Notes: a model not told the origin generated them from the letters alone. A stretch of DNA of 64,000 nt from Bog-756 sp963734395 (GCA_963734395.1 CAVTGY010000003.1:682001-746000); one strand, 5' to 3'; shown: positions 17,577 through 26,403, numbered from the stretch's first letter. Numbers and translations are program-made.

Positions 17577-17942
17577 TCAGATCGTCCAGTCGACGTCGCC
17601 GTCGATGATCACCCGGGGTTCCTCGGTGAGGACGAAGTCGAGATGGTCGGGGTCGAGGAACTTGGGGATGTCCTCGAACATCTGCGCCGAATCGTCCTCG
17701 CTCATGTGGGCGCGGTATTCGTCCATGGAGGCGAACCACTGCACGGTGACCCCGTCATACCCGGAGCGGTCGTCGTCGTTCCGGTAGTCGTCGAGAGGTC
17801 GGGGGTTTTGCTCATAGCGGATCACGTGGCTGCCACATCGGGTGTTGACGATCAGGGGGGCATGGTGGTCCTTCCAGTAGGCCTGGAACTCCGCGGGCGT
17901 CATTCCCTCCCTCCGCTTCAACAGACAGGTCAACTTGATCAT
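17577..17942 (-). CDS. EthD-domain protein
   Basis: The 121-aa product is an EthD-type dimeric alpha+beta barrel protein: MIKLTCLLKRREGMTPAEFQ, YWKDHHAPLI (the conserved HxP), and YDGVTVQWFASMDEYRA. ATG 17942 has AGGAG upstream; a longer in-frame start adds an unconserved tail. EthD was named from a P450-dependent ether-degradation locus in Rhodococcus, where it is needed for the P450 system. Here it also lies just upstream of a P450 gene on the same strand, though the P450 has its own promoter in between. Confidence 0.85.
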   Translation of the reverse strand: MIKLTCLLKRREGMTPAEFQAYWKDHHAPLIVNTRCGSHVIRYEQNPRPLDDYRNDDDRSGYDGVTVQWFASMDEYRAHMSEDDSAQMFEDIPKFLDPDHLDFVLTEEPRVIIDGDVDWTI

Positions 17943-17987
17943 CGAGCAGCTCCTGGTAGAGGTAGTACCCACATCGACGGTTCCTTT

Positions 17988-18054
17988 CTCATCCCGACAC
18001 CTGTCTCATCCCGACAGCTGGCTCATCCCGACAGCTGGCTATCCCGACACCTGG
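17988..18054. repeat. Tandem 17-bp repeat, four copies
   Basis: The unit CTCATCCCGACAGCTGG occurs at 17988, 18005, 18022 and (16 bases, one base lost) 18039, with one or two substitutions between copies. The last copy encodes the C-terminal residues and stop of the methyltransferase; the others fill the gap before the EthD gene. The spacing is too tight and the units too short for a CRISPR array. Confidence 0.8.
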
Positions 18055-18815
18055 GCACAGAACAGGTCGCTGATGTAGGGCATGGCGATCAGTTCACCAA
18101 GTGTCGCACCGAAAGCGGCCACCTCGTCGAGCAGCGCATTGCGTTCCGCCTCGGGAAGCACCTGCACGTAACTGCGTGACGCCACCTGTTCGACAAAGGC
18201 CGTCTGGTCGAGCAGTTGGACGAAGTTGAACTTGGTGCGCTCCACCGGACCGAACAGACCGGATCGATCGACGGCCGGCCCGAAGTCCATGCCGATCGGA
18301 TAGGGCTGGCAGACATCCCATTTACTGATGCGGACCAGTTCGGCGACGGCTGGATCGGACTCGTCCCGCTCATTCCAGATGAGGGCGAGCCACCCTCCGG
18401 GGCGCAAGACACGGGCGATCTCGGGCAGTGCCCGGGTCGGATCGAACCAGTGGAACGCCTGGGCGACGACCACCGCGTCCATGGTTGCGTCGGCCACCGG
18501 GACCATCTCGGCGGTGCCACCGATCAGGGGGGTTCCCCGAACCATCTCTTCGAATACCGTCCGCATCGAGGCCGACGGCTCGACGGCGACGCAGGTGGCC
18601 CCGTCAGCCCGCAGCTGACGGGTGAGTTTGCCGGTGCCGGCAGCCAGGTCGAGGACCCGGGTGCCGGTGGTGATCCCTGCGGTCACCTCCAGGTGCGCCA
18701 CCGCTTCAGCCGGGTAGCTCGGCCGGGCCCGCTCGTAGATGTCCGAGCCGGTGGCGAACCCGGCCCGGCCCAATGCTTCCCGGGCAGAGGCCACCTTTGG
18801 TTCCACGTCGGGCAT
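18039..18815 (-). CDS. Class I SAM-dependent methyltransferase
   Basis: The product is 258 aa. SAM-binding motif I is VLDLAAGTGKLTRQL, the acidic residue after strand 2 is in CVAVEPSASM, and VVVAQAFHWFDP and VLRPGGWLALIWNE are motifs II and III. The N-terminal YERARPSYPAEAV is shared with the methyltransferase at 27712, so the two are paralogues of the methyltransferase type 11/25 group. The acceptor substrate is unknown. The C-terminus is encoded by the end of a tandem repeat. Confidence 0.88.
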   Translation of the reverse strand: MPDVEPKVASAREALGRAGFATGSDIYERARPSYPAEAVAHLEVTAGITTGTRVLDLAAGTGKLTRQLRADGATCVAVEPSASMRTVFEEMVRGTPLIGGTAEMVPVADATMDAVVVAQAFHWFDPTRALPEIARVLRPGGWLALIWNERDESDPAVAELVRISKWDVCQPYPIGMDFGPAVDRSGLFGPVERTKFNFVQLLDQTAFVEQVASRSYVQVLPEAERNALLDEVAAFGATLGELIAMPYISDLFCAQVSG

Positions 18816-18993
18816 GGGACAACTCTATTGAGGGCAGGTGGGCGGATGGGCACAGTGGCCCGGGTCCGTGTGTTCGGTCGGCGCCGTCGGTGCCGTCGGT
18901 GCGTTCCGTGCGCGGTTTGTGCGGTCGGTGAGTGTTCATGCACCGTCGTCTTGCCGATCGCCTGGGTCGAAGGGAATCAGCTAGCGTCGGGAA

Positions 18994-19896
18994 GTGAGCG
19001 CTGGCAGCCCCTACGGTGACCAATCGCCCGAATGGACGGTACCGATCACCCCTTTCGGCGGGCCCGAGTCCTCGTCCGAAACGTGGGCTGCCACGCCGGC
19101 ACGCAGCCGCCCAACCCGCCTGCACCGATGGGTAAACGCCGGCATCCACGCCGGGTGGCAGTGGGTGGCCCGGCAGGGGGCGATCGGTCCCGGCGATGTC
19201 CCCGCGGCGCGATTCGGATCGTTCGGGACTGGCAGTTGCTTCGCCTTCCCGCCCGGGGCGCTCTTCGGCGAGCGCTGGATCAGTGTGGGACGCGACACCT
19301 TGATCGGACCCCACGTCAGCATCTCCGCCGGCATGGTGCCGGGTCAGAGGATGGTCACCGACCCGGTCGTGCGCATCGGCGATCGTTGCATGATCGGCCG
19401 GGGCAGCCACATCGTCGGACACTTCCAGCTCGAGATCGGTGACGACGTCCACACCGGTCCCTATGTGTACATAACCGATCAGAATCACGGCTACGAGGAC
19501 CCGGACCAGGTGGTGCACGCCCAGTGGCCGAGCGATGTCCCGGTTCTGATCGGCAACGGGAGCTGGCTCGGAACCCGGGTGGTGATCCTTCCCGGCACCC
19601 AGCTGGGAAGGAACGTGGTGGTCGGAGCGGGGGCGGTGGTGCGGGGCACCTTTCCCGACCACTGCGTGATCGCCGGTGTCCCGGCGCGTGTGGTCCGGCG
19701 CTACGTGCCGGGTTCGGGGTGGGTCACCGGTACCGACTCCACAGGCTGCCCGCCCTCGAGCCCGCCGTCGACCGGCCCGGCCTCGGGTACCGTCCACGGG
19801 CCGCCGACCGACATCCCGTCCATCGAGCCGGATGCTCCCTCCGGTGCTCCTCGGTCGGTAGTGTCGGAGTACTCACCGGGACGGCCGAGCCCGTAG
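18994..19896 (+). CDS. Left-handed beta-helix (hexapeptide) acyltransferase
   Basis: The C-terminal two thirds shows hexapeptide repeats of the LbH fold (ISVGRDTLIGPHVSIS, VRIGDRCMIGRGSHI, LIGNGSWLGTRVVI, GRNVVVGAGAVV) and ends with the typical VIAGVPARVVRRY. The active-site His is likely in ITDQNHGYED. Such enzymes acetylate sugars or other acceptors with acyl-CoA. The last ~60 residues are low-complexity Pro/Ser and overlap the patatin gene antisense over about 195 bases, so the true C-terminus may be shorter. The start is a GTG. Confidence 0.82.
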   Translation: MSAGSPYGDQSPEWTVPITPFGGPESSSETWAATPARSRPTRLHRWVNAGIHAGWQWVARQGAIGPGDVPAARFGSFGTGSCFAFPPGALFGERWISVGRDTLIGPHVSISAGMVPGQRMVTDPVVRIGDRCMIGRGSHIVGHFQLEIGDDVHTGPYVYITDQNHGYEDPDQVVHAQWPSDVPVLIGNGSWLGTRVVILPGTQLGRNVVVGAGAVVRGTFPDHCVIAGVPARVVRRYVPGSGWVTGTDSTGCPPSSPPSTGPASGTVHGPPTDIPSIEPDAPSGAPRSVVSEYSPGRPSP

Positions 19897-20873
19897 CGCC
19901 GTATCACTTCGGACGCCTCCTCCCGACCCTGGGCGATGAGCGCCTCGGTGGTCGAAAAGTCGTCGAAGTCGCGGATGTCACCCTCGCCTCCGCTGCAGAC
20001 GAAGACGTCGACGCCCGGAGGCAGCTGGGCCAGGTCTCGGGCGAAACGGGCATGGATGGAGATCATCAGGGCATTGAACATGGCCTCGACCGGGCGTTTC
20101 GGCGCAACTGGCGCATAGGCCGGTGAGCCACAGAGCAGCACGACGATGCGGGTGGCCCCGGCTTCGATAGCCCGCCGGATGGGGACGTTGTTGACCACTC
20201 CTCCGTCGATGAACCGTTCGCCATCGATCTCGACCGGAGGGAAGATGGCCGGAACCGCCGACGAAGCCAAGACGGCATCCACGGCGGAACCGTGGGTGAA
20301 CCACCGCTCCTGACCGTCGGTCATGGAGGTGGCCACCACCTCGACCGGCACGACCGCATCCTCGAGCCGTTCGAAATCGATCCCGTCGGTGACGATCTTG
20401 CGCAGCCCGCTGTTGGGATAGACAGACTCGCGCTGCTGAAAGTAGAGCCAGGGCCCGTGCAGACGGCCCTGTGGGTAGACCGTGTCACGGGTGAGCCCGT
20501 TCCAGATTTCGGTCATGCGTTGGACCCCGCGCCGGGTCGGGTCGCCCGCGAACGCGACACCGTTGACGGCACCGACCGAAGACCCGTAGATCCGATCGGG
20601 GACGAAACCGTGCTCGGTGAGCACCTGGAGCATTCCGATCTGGACGGCGCCGCGTGTACCCCCACCGGACAGGACCAGCGCGGTCAGCTCACGGTGGTCG
20701 TCGGGAGAATCATCGGCGAGGTCGGCGTCGTCCTGTTCGGCCAACCACCGTGCCCTCGATGCCGATGCCCAGTGCAGGGTGAACCGGATGACCAGCACCA
20801 GCAGTACCGCGGTCACCACGACGAATACGGTGAAGACCACGGCGAACGCGGTAATCGCGGCGTCTGGCATCAT
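19701..20873 (-). CDS. Membrane-anchored patatin-like phospholipase
   Basis: After an N-terminal membrane helix (ITAFAVVFTVFVVVTAVLLV) the product carries a patatin domain. It shows the oxyanion loop SGGGTRG, the nucleophile elbow YGSSVGAVNG (GxSxG) and the catalytic Asp in FIDGGVVNNVP. These enzymes hydrolyse acyl esters of phospholipids or neutral lipids with a Ser-Asp dyad. ATG 20873 gives a short cytoplasmic end before the helix; a GTG at 20930 is possible. The C-terminal tail overlaps the acyltransferase gene on the other strand. Confidence 0.88.
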   Translation of the reverse strand: MMPDAAITAFAVVFTVFVVVTAVLLVLVIRFTLHWASASRARWLAEQDDADLADDSPDDHRELTALVLSGGGTRGAVQIGMLQVLTEHGFVPDRIYGSSVGAVNGVAFAGDPTRRGVQRMTEIWNGLTRDTVYPQGRLHGPWLYFQQRESVYPNSGLRKIVTDGIDFERLEDAVVPVEVVATSMTDGQERWFTHGSAVDAVLASSAVPAIFPPVEIDGERFIDGGVVNNVPIRRAIEAGATRIVVLLCGSPAYAPVAPKRPVEAMFNALMISIHARFARDLAQLPPGVDVFVCSGGEGDIRDFDDFSTTEALIAQGREEASEVIRRYGLGRPGEYSDTTDRGAPEGASGSMDGMSVGGPWTVPEAGPVDGGLEGGQPVESVPVTHPEPGT

Positions 20874-20939
20874 CGCTGTAGAGGCTACCGTCGACGCCAC
20901 TCCCAACCGGGTGTCGCACCCCTCGGACACACTGGCCCG

Positions 20940-22113
20940 ATGCTGGTGATGGACGTCGACCCTGGTTCAGAGATCAGAGAACCCGAGTCGCCGGCGACTG
21001 CCGAGATCGGTCGGGCACCGACCCATTCCCGGACCAATCACACCGATAGGCCCCATCAAGTGCTCCACGAGGCCGCCCACCAGGCGAGGCACCAGGCGCC
21101 CCGCCAGAGGAGCCACGATTGGAGGCCTCTGGCCGGATCCGCTCTGCTCGAGCGCCTCCGGATCACCGGAAGGCCCCGTCCCGAGCCCGACCCTCAACTG
21201 GTGGTTGCTCTGCGACGTGGTCTCGAACAGGGACTGGTCATCGACGAGCACCGGGACACCCACACCCCCCCTGGGTCTCCGGTCGAAGCGGTAGGAGGTG
21301 TCGACGCTCCCGAGGCGCGGCCCCTGATCGTGACCAAGGATCGCCTCAATCGGGCCCTGGCCTGCGAGGCCCACCACGTCGCTGCCGAGTTCGGCGAGCG
21401 CACCCCGACGACGGCGATGGCATGCGGGTCGATCATCGATGTCCTCTTCCGTCAACTGGTCACGGTCGGATGGATCGACGACCCGGTGGCCGACGGCCTG
21501 GCGGCACTCTCGGTCGATGACCGCCAGCAGGACCTGGTCACGTGGATCGGGCAATTGGCCCGGGCCACGCGAGTACGAGCTCTTTGCCGAGGTAGAGCGC
21601 CAAGCCGGTGGGCTGATCCGGCGCTGGCCGGCGCTGGACCCCGGCTGGATGCCGCGAACCCAGGAGGCTCTGCGGGTGAGACTGGCCGGTGGAGCCGTCG
21701 AGCTGTCGGCCCGGGTGGACCTGGCCATCGGGAGGCCGGCCGAAGACCTGGCCTCCGTCGCCATCGTCGAGGTGAAGTCGGGGAGTCGTCGTGCCGAGCA
21801 CCGTGCCGACCTCCACTTCTACGCGCTCATCGAGTCATTGCGGAACCCCGCCCCTCCCTTCGCGGTGGCGACCTACTACACCCGAACCGGGGAGTTGGAT
21901 GTCGACCCCGTCTGCGAGGAACTGTTGGTGGCTGCGGCCAGGCGCACCCTGGCGGGCATCCGCACGTTGCGCGAGCTCGCCACCGGATCAGAGCCCCGCC
22001 GCACACCCGACTGGCTGTGCGGGTCGTGCGCGGCACTTCCGGAGTGCGATCCCGGCCACAGGCACACCGGGCTCTCCCTTCGTCGTCCGGTCGGGGGCGA
22101 GGTGGCCAAGTGA
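20940..22113 (+). pseudogene. RecB/Cas4-like PD-(D/E)XK nuclease with Fe-S type Cys cluster, one frame break
   Basis: The second half carries a PD-(D/E)XK core: LSARVDLAIG (metal Asp), VAIVEVKSG (the ExK pair), and LHFYALIES (motif like RecB QxxxY). It ends with LCGSCAALPEC, a CX2CX5C arrangement as in the C-terminal part of the 4Fe-4S clusters of AddB, Dna2 and Cas4. A lone Cys in NRALACEAHHV near the N-terminus could be the fourth ligand. The N-terminal part (to GQLARA) is in another frame; one extra base near 21567 explains this and gives RAREYELFAEVERQAGG. Its stop overlaps the GTG of the next gene, so the two proteins are made together. Confidence 0.72.
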
Positions 22114-22988
22114 TCGGTGTTGCCGAGGCGACCCGTGCTCTGGTCGCTGCACCATCGACGTCGGTCGACGACGAGGCCCGCGCTCGGCTGCGGGACGATC
22201 TGTCTGCCCGCATCGCCTCCTTGGTCGAACCGCTCGCTCCCAGCGAGCAGATCGTGGTCACCCTGCCCACACTCCGTCAGGTGCAACGCCACCCAGACTC
22301 ACTGATCCAGCCGGACGAGCCCTTCGTATGGAAGCCGGCTTTCGTCCGTCGCTCGCTCGGTCTGGAGGTGGTGAACGCCTGTGCCATCCGGCGCTTCCGC
22401 ACCCCGATCGACGCGGTCAGACCGGTGGCCGACGAGGCGGTGGCCGAATGGGAGCGGACCGGCTGGCGCAGGTTCCACTGGGAGCCATGGCTCGCCGGCT
22501 TGGCTCCCGGGGCTCGTGCCATGGTGCTGGCCGAAGCAGTGAGCTGGGCCACCTCGCTCTGGTCGTCCCTCGATTGGAACGGGTTCTCCCGATCCCCCCA
22601 CATCGGTAGGACCGACGACCAGTGGACCTGTCCGGCCGGCCGCATCGTCCGCCTCAAGGGCCGATGCGAGGTGCGGGTGCCGCTGGCCCGGGAGTCGACC
22701 GCGACGGGTGGGAGGGATTGGGTGGCTTCCCCGACGGCGCTGGTGTCGCTGTCCAGCGGTTGTCCCGGGGCGACCTGGGCCGAGGAACTGGCCTACCTGG
22801 CCATGGTGGCCGGGTTGCGTTCGCCGGCGCGGCCGGTGCCGGTCCGCGTGGTGGGGCTGTGGCCCGATGCCGGTGCCTACCGGGTTGCCGAAATCGGCGA
22901 CCAGTTGCTGGCTTCGGCAGCCGACCGGACGGTCACCACTGTGCGGGCCATGGCCGACGTCGCTCGGACCCGGGCGGCATCCCGCTGA
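22110..22988 (+). CDS. Unrecognised partner of the RecB-like nuclease; possibly a degenerate nuclease fold
   Basis: The 292-aa product matches no family I can name. It begins with GTG overlapping the upstream stop (GTGA). Its C-terminal half runs parallel to the nuclease: LKGRCEVRV where the nuclease has LSARVDLAI, TALVSLSSG where it has VAIVEVKSG, then ELAYLAMVAGLRSPARPVPV against LHFYALIESLRNPAPPFAV. The metal-binding Asp, Glu and Lys are missing. It may be an inactive paralogue that pairs with the active subunit on DNA. This is inferred from pattern only. Confidence 0.7.
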   Translation: MIGVAEATRALVAAPSTSVDDEARARLRDDLSARIASLVEPLAPSEQIVVTLPTLRQVQRHPDSLIQPDEPFVWKPAFVRRSLGLEVVNACAIRRFRTPIDAVRPVADEAVAEWERTGWRRFHWEPWLAGLAPGARAMVLAEAVSWATSLWSSLDWNGFSRSPHIGRTDDQWTCPAGRIVRLKGRCEVRVPLARESTATGGRDWVASPTALVSLSSGCPGATWAEELAYLAMVAGLRSPARPVPVRVVGLWPDAGAYRVAEIGDQLLASAADRTVTTVRAMADVARTRAASR

Positions 22989-23036
22989 TCGGGTAGGTCG
23001 GGCTGGCGCTGTGCTGTAGGTGGCCCAGCTGATGGG

Positions 23037-24197
23037 TCAGGGGGACGGTGGGTTGATGGTCAGGGGGATGGTGCCCTGGACGGTCGTCTTCGTCTTCACA
23101 GGTCTGTTCTTGCTGTTGAGGGTGGTCACCGTCTCGGTCACCTGCACCGTCACCGAACCCGGACCAGCGGCCAGTCTCTTGTTCGGTGTCCCCGATAGCA
23201 CCCCGGTTCGGGATAGCTTCAAGCCCTTCGGCAACATGACCTTCTTCCACTTCAACGTGGTCATGTAGGGGCCGGTGCTCGTTCCGAGGTTGGCGGCCTG
23301 GAGGCTCACCGGGCCGTAGGGCGTGCCCGGCGTGGCGGTCGGAAGGCTGTCGGTGGCAACGAAGAAGTCCGAAGCCGAAGTGGTGATGGTCACCGACGGC
23401 GTTGCCGAGGTGTCCCATTCGGTCGCGGCAATCGGGTAGCTCGATCCGCCACCGCCACCAAAGGTCGCAATAAATGGTTCTCCGGCGACATCGATGGTTT
23501 GGCTGCCCCCACCTCCGCCGCCGTAATAGCCACCACCGCCACCTGCATGCCCGTTGCCGCCATTCATCCCGATCCCGTCACTTCCACCACTCGATCCGTC
23601 GCCGAGGCCGGGACCGGTCTGACTCCCAGCCTGTCCGCCAGGGTAGGCAGCGTTTTGTCCAGCGTTACCCCCGCTGCCGAAGCCGCCACCGCCACCACCT
23701 CCCCCTGCGATTGCCAGCGGTGTCGTTCCGTCGAAGACCGCCGATCCACCTCCTCCACCACCACCGAAGGGGCCGTTCTCTTCCAGCTGAGCCAAGCCTT
23801 CCCCCCCGGTACCTGCACCAGAGCCGCCTGCGGCGGTGGATATGTTGTTGGTGGCGCTGCCGTTGCTCGCCACCGTCACCGTCAGGTCGTCGCCCGGATT
23901 CACTGGCACGGTGGCGGTGACAACCGCACCCTCACCACCCGGCTCGACGGGCGGTCCCTCCCCAATTCCTCCTCCACCCGTTCCGCCAACCGCGGCGATC
24001 GTCACGCTGGTGACTCCTGCGGGAACCGACACTGGATACGTCCCGGCGGTGGTGGAGGAGAAGAGTGTGACCGCACTTGCCGATGCCCTCCCACCGGTCA
24101 GGGCAGTGGTAGCGGCCAGAGACACGGTGGTCAGCCCCCCGATCAGCAGCGATCCGGCCAAGGCGGCCCGCAGACTTCTCCCAGTGCGTGCACCCAT
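23037..24197 (-). CDS. Secreted glycine-rich protein with Ig-like C-terminus
   Basis: The product is 386 aa. A signal peptide (RAALAGSLLIGGLTTVSLAA) is followed by a beta segment (TYPVSVPAGVTSVTIAAVGG) and a glycine-rich central region with runs of six to eight Gly. The last ~110 residues resemble a putative Ig domain (LPTATPGTPYGPVSLQAANL, LPKGLKLSRTGVLSGTPN). Such proteins are cell-surface or matrix components. It lies 22 bases after the stop of the pentapeptide-repeat gene on the same strand, so the two secreted proteins are likely co-transcribed. Confidence 0.82.
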   Translation of the reverse strand: MGARTGRSLRAALAGSLLIGGLTTVSLAATTALTGGRASASAVTLFSSTTAGTYPVSVPAGVTSVTIAAVGGTGGGGIGEGPPVEPGGEGAVVTATVPVNPGDDLTVTVASNGSATNNISTAAGGSGAGTGGEGLAQLEENGPFGGGGGGGSAVFDGTTPLAIAGGGGGGGGFGSGGNAGQNAAYPGGQAGSQTGPGLGDGSSGGSDGIGMNGGNGHAGGGGGYYGGGGGGSQTIDVAGEPFIATFGGGGGSSYPIAATEWDTSATPSVTITTSASDFFVATDSLPTATPGTPYGPVSLQAANLGTSTGPYMTTLKWKKVMLPKGLKLSRTGVLSGTPNKRLAAGPGSVTVQVTETVTTLNSKNRPVKTKTTVQGTIPLTINPPSP

Positions 24198-24219
24198 TGA
24201 CCCTCACCCTTCTATCCGA

Positions 24220-25467
24220 TCAGCCGAGGTTGTTGACGCAGGTGCCCCCATCGTTGTTGCTGTTGGTTCCGTCCGGGCAGGTCGTATCGCTCCAAGTAGC
24301 GCCGGTGAAGGTGGCTTGGGGGAATCCGCCGCCGGCGACCTCGGCGGCTGCTAGATCGGCATCGGTGAGGTTTGCGTCGTCGAAGTTGGCACTGGTTATG
24401 TTGGCGCCGGCCAGGTCGGCCCCCGTCAGGTTGGTTCCCTCCAGGCCGGCGTCGATGAGCACGGCGCCGGGACCAACCAAGTAGCCGTTGACGAGTCGCC
24501 AATCAGCGGGGAGAACGGCCGGCGTTGTGAAGATCCCACCTGACACCACGCCAGTCAGGTTTGCGCCGGTGAGGTTTGCGCCGGTCAGGTTGGCATCGGT
24601 CAGGTAGGCATGGCTCAGGTCGTCACCGCTGAGGTCGGTGCCGGCCAGGTCGGCGCCGGTCAAGTTGGCGCCGGGACCGATCAGGTAGCCGTAGCGGACC
24701 AACCAGCCAGGGGGAAGAGCAGCTGGCTTTCCGGTGACCCCGCCCGAAGACACGTAGCCCAGGGTGGCCCCCGTCAGGTCGGCACTGCTCAGGCTGGTAC
24801 CGCTCAGGTCGGCGGTCGCCAGGTTCGCATTGTCCATCGCGGCGCGGTTGAGACGACTGCCGGTCAGAGTGGCGCCGTCCAGGTTGGCACCTGTCAGGTT
24901 GGCACCGCTCAGCGTGGCGGTGGTCAGATAGGCGCTCGACAGATTCGCACCGTTCATCTGGGCGCGGTTGAGGCGGCTACCGGTCAGAATGGCGCCGTTC
25001 AGGTCGGCGTCCACCAGATCGGCCAGTCTTAGGTCGGCTCCGGTCAAGTTCGCAACTTCGAAGTAGCGCCCGCCCACGAAAGCCCCGGACAGGTTCGCAT
25101 TGGCCAGATTCGCGCGCCGCAAGGTCGCAGAGGTGAGATTGGCACCAGTGAGGTTTGCGCCGCTCAGGTTGGCGAACGCAAGATCGGTCCCGGACAGGCT
25201 GGCAAGTGACAGGTCATCGCCCGGGCAGTTGGTGAAGTCTCTTGCGGTGGGCTGGGTGACGATCGTGCAGCCGTCGACGACGGTGTCGGCAGAGGCAGGC
25301 GTGGAAGCGGCCCCGATCGTGGCCATCATGGAGAAGATCAGCGCGCCGATGGCGCCGGTGACGACCACAGGGCGGCGCCTCCTACCACGGAGTCGGCTAC
25401 GGGACCTGGCCTGGGCCACGCACCGGCCACCTCTCGGATCGGTGCAGTAGGCCGGCCCAGTTCGCAT
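24220..25467 (-). CDS. Secreted pentapeptide-repeat protein
   Basis: The 415-aa product has a basic N-terminus, a membrane or signal segment (VVVTGAIGALIFSMMATIGA, likely cleaved near ASA) and then more than 40 pentapeptide repeats of the A(D/N)LxG form (ANLSGANLTGANLT), which fold into a right-handed square beta-helix. Two inserts (AALPPGWLVRYGYLIGPGA and VLPADWRLVNGYLVGPGA) interrupt the helix at equal positions, showing an internal duplication. The C-terminus holds a Cys pair (TTCPDG, GTCVNNLG) as a cap. ATG 25467 has AAGGGGG 6 bases upstream. Confidence 0.88.
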   Translation of the reverse strand: MRTGPAYCTDPRGGRCVAQARSRSRLRGRRRRPVVVTGAIGALIFSMMATIGAASTPASADTVVDGCTIVTQPTARDFTNCPGDDLSLASLSGTDLAFANLSGANLTGANLTSATLRRANLANANLSGAFVGGRYFEVANLTGADLRLADLVDADLNGAILTGSRLNRAQMNGANLSSAYLTTATLSGANLTGANLDGATLTGSRLNRAAMDNANLATADLSGTSLSSADLTGATLGYVSSGGVTGKPAALPPGWLVRYGYLIGPGANLTGADLAGTDLSGDDLSHAYLTDANLTGANLTGANLTGVVSGGIFTTPAVLPADWRLVNGYLVGPGAVLIDAGLEGTNLTGADLAGANITSANFDDANLTDADLAAAEVAGGGFPQATFTGATWSDTTCPDGTNSNNDGGTCVNNLG

Positions 25468-25489
25468 GGCGATCCCCCTTGCTCCAGGC

Positions 25490-25511
25490 TGTCCCGGCAC
25501 AAATCGGGACA
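25490..25511. promoter_or_regulatory. Inverted repeat upstream of the pentapeptide-repeat gene
   Basis: TGTCCCG-N8-CGGGACA is a perfect 7-bp inverted repeat 22 bases before the ATG at 25467. It could be an operator or an mRNA hairpin near the ribosome site; nothing in the sequence decides between them. Confidence 0.4.
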
Positions 25512-25653
25512 CACGCAAGTTCGTTTCGCCAGGGCAGCCGACTCCATTAGAACACGTCTCTGCGCGGCATGCCCTTGGCTTCGGTCAGGACCTGTTTGAG
25601 GTGCTACTTCCTGGTCCGGGTGACCGTCAGGGCCACTCGCCCACGTCGGTCGA

Positions 25654-26403
25654 TCAGGCGTGCTCCCTGGGTGCAGCGTCGGCTGCGGCGCCGCGTGCCG
25701 TGCCCTTCTTGGTGAAGTAGCGGCCGATGGCGATCGATCCGACGATGCCCAGCGCGATGGCGACCACGGGCAGGAGTTGGTCGTAGTTGTAGGCGGTGGA
25801 GTAATCGGTCTGGCGAATGATCGAGCGCGGTCACAGCCGCCTGGACCAGGAACAACGTCGCCCACAGATAGCTGGTGACGTACATCCCTCTGCGGAAGTC
25901 GGGGTAGGCGTCCCACATTGCTGTCGAAGGTCGACATCCCGTCATGAGTGCCGTCGGTGCCATACCGCTGAGCCATGTAGAACACGACCGGTTTGTGTGC
26001 CAGGACGCACGAGCCCAAGAAGACCAGACCGATCAAGGCTGTTGCCGCACAGTCCTTGTACAGCAGCACTTTGGGGGTGGTGCTGCCGACCAGGGCGATG
26101 ACCGCAGAGAGGAAGGTGAACGAGAAGATGGCGGCAGAGGCTCCGCTGAACTTGCGGGCCTTGATCCAGATGGCGATCCCGCCGAGGACTGGGGCGATGC
26201 TGCCGACCAGGTAGCTGACAACGTCACTGGCGCCCATTCGTTGAGCGAGGTGGAACAATGCGATGACTGCCGCCGATCTCGATCGCCGTGACCAGGATGT
26301 TGAACGGCAGGCCCTTCTTGGCCGGGTGCTCTTTGAGCCCAAGAGCAATCTGGTCGTGCACCGACGGCGCGTTGGAGACCATGTCCGAAGTGTACGAGCG
26401 CAT
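25654..26403 (-). pseudogene. VC0807-like multi-pass membrane protein, three frame breaks
   Basis: Four fragments in different frames join into one integral membrane protein of about 249 aa. They are MRSYTSDMVSNAPSVHDQIA to VTAIEIGG; VIALFHLAQRMGASDVVSYL to MSTFDS; MWDAYPDFRRGMYVTSYLWA to VTAL; and IIRQTDYSTAYNYDQLLPVV to the stop. Each break (near 26267, 25919 and 25824) is cured by dropping one base. Five or six hydrophobic segments are seen. The pattern resembles the VC0807 / intracellular septation A-like family, whose function is unknown. The family assignment is tentative. Confidence 0.6.

Noticed and set aside
17988..18054. Repeat array as a possible CRISPR
   Set aside because: Units are 17 bp and directly adjacent with no spacers, one copy is coding, and no cas gene is near. 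The RecB-like nuclease at 20940 has a Cas4-type cluster but no array or other cas gene.
20292..22988. Open frame of 898 codons on the plus strand
   Set aside because: It joins a shadow of the patatin gene to parts of two real genes. The conserved nuclease core is in a different frame, and the GTG at 22110 with a 4-bp overlap marks a separate gene.
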